A stretch of 8,432 nt of DNA, taken from Rhodospirillales bacterium (GTDB lineage Bacteria; Pseudomonadota; Alphaproteobacteria; Rhodospirillales; JABHCV01). The translations under genes and the position numbers were made by a program. Positions 7,141 through 8,432 of this stretch are shown in pieces. The stretch is from positions 1 to 8,432 of the forward strand of contig JADHSW010000129.1 in assembly GCA_016776705.1 (NCBI GenBank). The letters are read 5' to 3'. Under the pieces are notes generated by a model. That model was not told where the DNA came from. It did not search any database and worked only from the letters and a program-made list of their open reading frames with translations. Positions within the stretch are counted from its first letter, which is position 1, and the number at the start of each line of letters is the position of its first letter.

Positions 7141-8052
7141 TCAGGCTTTGGGTTTGCGGGCCGATATAAACCAGTCCCAGCCGATATATTTTCCCAGCCA
7201 GAATTCCAGCGGTGAGGAAATCGGCCATGGTTCGCCGTAAACCAGAATACCGCCCGGATGGGTTCCGTATCGTTTGGTCTGCCAGCGCCGGTAAAGCCTG
7301 CCCAGCTTGGGGATCAGGTAAATATAAAATTCGGACTTTCGCAAACTGACGCCTTCGAAGTGCTTGAATAGGCGCCGACAGCCACCCGCCGTGTAGCACC
7401 GGGTAATGGGGTTGGTGACCGTCTGGTCATTTTTTCCGCCCCATTCCGTTGCCCGGCCCAACCAGTTGGGACCGGTAAAAATTTTACCGGTTAAAAGCCC
7501 AACACCTAAAAACATGTTGATCCAGTAATGCCAGGAACTTTTGCAATAAAGCATGATCACAGCCTGGCCGCCGGGCTTCAACACCCGGTACACTTCATCG
7601 ATTGAACGTTCAGTATCGGGTGTATGATGCAAGACGCCGTTGGAATAAACGATATCAAATGAATTGTCGGCAAAGGGAAGGTTTTCGGCGTCCGATTGCA
7701 TGGCCTGACAACCTTCAGCTGCGTCGGCCATCAAATCAAATTTTGCCTGGGTCGCCAGGGCTCGGGATTTTGTCAAATCGGCGCTGACCATTATCGCCCC
7801 ATACTTGGCGAAAAGCGCTGAATGGCCACCGGCGCCGGGGCCGATCTCAAGCACCTTCTTTCCCTGCAACCGGTTAAGGGGCATTTCCTCGACAGCCATA
7901 TAGCTGCGCAGACGAAACATATCTTCCAGGGCGTCGATACCTTTGAATAACTGATCGCGCGTCAACTGGCCATCGACATCGTCGTAAAGGGAGTCATACA
8001 AAGACCCCCAAAAGTCCTGCACCTCCCGTTTGGAAACGTTTTTATTCGTCAT
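7141..8052 (-). CDS. Class I SAM-dependent methyltransferase
   Basis: Predicted 303-aa cytoplasmic methyltransferase using S-adenosylmethionine. Motif I is KKVLEIGPGAGGHSALFAKYG (residues 65-85), with an acidic strand end SADL (90-93) that should bind the ribose. QSDAENLPFADNSFDIVYSNGVLHH (119-143) is the Methyltransf_11-type adenine-binding and post-motif region, followed by EVYRVLKPGGQAVIMLY (153-169). An N-terminal helical cap of about 60 residues and a C-terminal extension of about 130 residues rich in aromatic and basic residues probably determine the acceptor, which cannot be read from sequence. In this glycan context O- or N-methylation of a sugar is plausible; a lipid or quinone acceptor is an alternative. 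ATG 8052 is preceded by AGAAG at 8 nt, a modest Shine-Dalgarno. The gene contains a perfect 10-bp-arm inverted repeat at codons for residues ~188-194. It is divergent from the heparinase-like gene across 40 bp. Confidence 0.88.
   Translation of the reverse strand: MTNKNVSKREVQDFWGSLYDSLYDDVDGQLTRDQLFKGIDALEDMFRLRSYMAVEEMPLNRLQGKKVLEIGPGAGGHSALFAKYGAIMVSADLTKSRALATQAKFDLMADAAEGCQAMQSDAENLPFADNSFDIVYSNGVLHHTPDTERSIDEVYRVLKPGGQAVIMLYCKSSWHYWINMFLGVGLLTGKIFTGPNWLGRATEWGGKNDQTVTNPITRCYTAGGCRRLFKHFEGVSLRKSEFYIYLIPKLGRLYRRWQTKRYGTHPGGILVYGEPWPISSPLEFWLGKYIGWDWFISARKPKA
7471..7491. repeat. Perfect 10-bp-arm palindrome inside the methyltransferase gene
   Basis: ACCGGTAAAA (7471-7480) and TTTTACCGGT (7482-7491) are exact reverse complements around a single central A. 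On the minus strand the site encodes part of LTGKIFTGP. It is too far inside the gene to be a terminator and could be a protein-binding site or chance. Confidence 0.7.
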
Positions 8053-8092
8053 ACGGTAATCTTCTATATAGATTGATCTGGTAATAAGCTAC
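8053..8092. promoter_or_regulatory. 40-bp divergent intergenic region
   Basis: This A/T-rich gap between the methyltransferase (minus) and the heparinase-like gene (plus) includes TATATA at 8065-8070 and TAATAA at 8082-8087. At only 40 bp, any promoters must overlap each other or extend into the coding regions. No well-spaced -35/-10 pair is convincing on either strand. Confidence 0.35.
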
Positions 8093-8432
8093 ATGCTTCT
8101 TCAAACATTATTTCGAAAATCCCGGCAGCTGATCGACGATCCGGTGTTGCGCGGCTGGTTGCTGGGCCGGGTTTTTGGGCGTTGGCCGGGAGAGCCCGCC
8201 TTCGCAGCCCACAAGCCACCTTATCTGGCTGGCCTTTTACCGCTGGCAAGTGAAGCAGGGACGGCAAATTTCAATGAACTTTCCACGCTGCCGCCAGAGG
8301 GCCCTATTTCACTGCAACTGGCCGGATATGAAGTGACTCTCGCCCCGGGCGAGGAAGTCGCCCTTTTTTCCAGGTCCTTCGATGATGTGGAAACTCTTTT
8401 GTCCCTGCATCGCTTCGCCTGGATGACGGCAG
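8093..8432 (+). CDS. Heparinase II/III-family-like protein, N-terminal part (3' truncated)
   Basis: An ORF open from ATG 8093 to the window end, with 113 residues visible. It starts MLLQTLFRKSRQLIDDPVLRGWLLGR and continues with a proline-rich stretch (PGEPAFAAHKPPYLAG). A hydrophobic, acidic segment follows (about 72-98, ISLQLAGYEVTLAPGEEVAL), then LSLHRFAWMTA at the edge. The RQL-DDP-LR-WLLGR opening and the 'LHRFxWl' segment resemble N-termini of alphaproteobacterial heparinase II/III-like proteins, which have an alpha/alpha-toroid lyase domain and a C-terminal beta domain and act on uronate-containing polysaccharides. No signal peptide is obvious. An in-frame stop at 8069-8071 limits the start, ATG 8093 is the first normal codon after it, and the Shine-Dalgarno is poor. 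Such genes often sit among surface-polysaccharide genes, consistent with this context. The catalytic domain lies outside the window, so the family call is tentative while the coding call is good. Confidence 0.55.
   Translation, partial: MLLQTLFRKSRQLIDDPVLRGWLLGRVFGRWPGEPAFAAHKPPYLAGLLPLASEAGTANFNELSTLPPEGPISLQLAGYEVTLAPGEEVALFSRSFDDVETLLSLHRFAWMTA

Noticed and set aside
6851..7399. 182-aa minus-strand ORF across the cytidylyltransferase/methyltransferase junction
   Set aside because: It is out of frame with both well-supported genes, and no domain or initiation signal is seen.
8064..8267. 67-aa minus-strand ORF upstream of the methyltransferase
   Set aside because: It is antisense to the heparinase-like gene and has no recognisable features.

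Overview
The window looks like part of a cell-surface polysaccharide (LPS/O-antigen or capsule) biosynthesis region of a Gram-negative bacterium. Moderate GC, codon use and the gene families suggest an alphaproteobacterium of the Rhodospirillales type. That placement is inference: no rRNA or other phylogenetic marker is present. I see no mobile element, tRNA, rRNA or CRISPR array.

Layout, left to right. A 5'-truncated integral membrane protein of the YfhO/GT-C type (3-1988, +) is followed after 3 nt by two tandem Gfo/Idh/MocA sugar oxidoreductases (1992-3116 and 3113-4165, +), which overlap each other by 4 nt; these three genes look like one operon. A convergent two-gene unit lies on the minus strand: a 53-aa single-pass membrane protein (6288-6127) and a 655-aa GT-C-type membrane glycosyltransferase (6123-4156). 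The 3' end of the glycosyltransferase gene overlaps the second oxidoreductase by 10 bp. Across an 85-bp divergent gap is a KdsB-family CMP-sugar cytidylyltransferase (6374-7138, +). It converges, with 2 bp between stop codons, on a class I SAM methyltransferase (8052-7141, -). A 40-bp divergent gap separates the methyltransferase from a 3'-truncated gene that looks like a heparinase II/III-family protein (8093-8432, +).

How the genes may work together (inference). The oxidoreductases would oxidise or epimerise a nucleotide-activated or free sugar. The KdsB-like enzyme would activate a sugar acid as its CMP derivative. The two multi-pass GT-C-like proteins would transfer lipid-linked sugars on the periplasmic side. 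The methyltransferase could cap or decorate a residue, and the heparinase-like protein could trim or edit a uronate-containing glycan.

The most notable sequence-level point is that the first oxidoreductase has no ATG, GTG or TTG that would preserve its nucleotide-binding motif. It appears to start at an ATT codon (1992) behind a well-placed AAGGA Shine-Dalgarno sequence. No gene-free stretch longer than 300 bases exists in the window.
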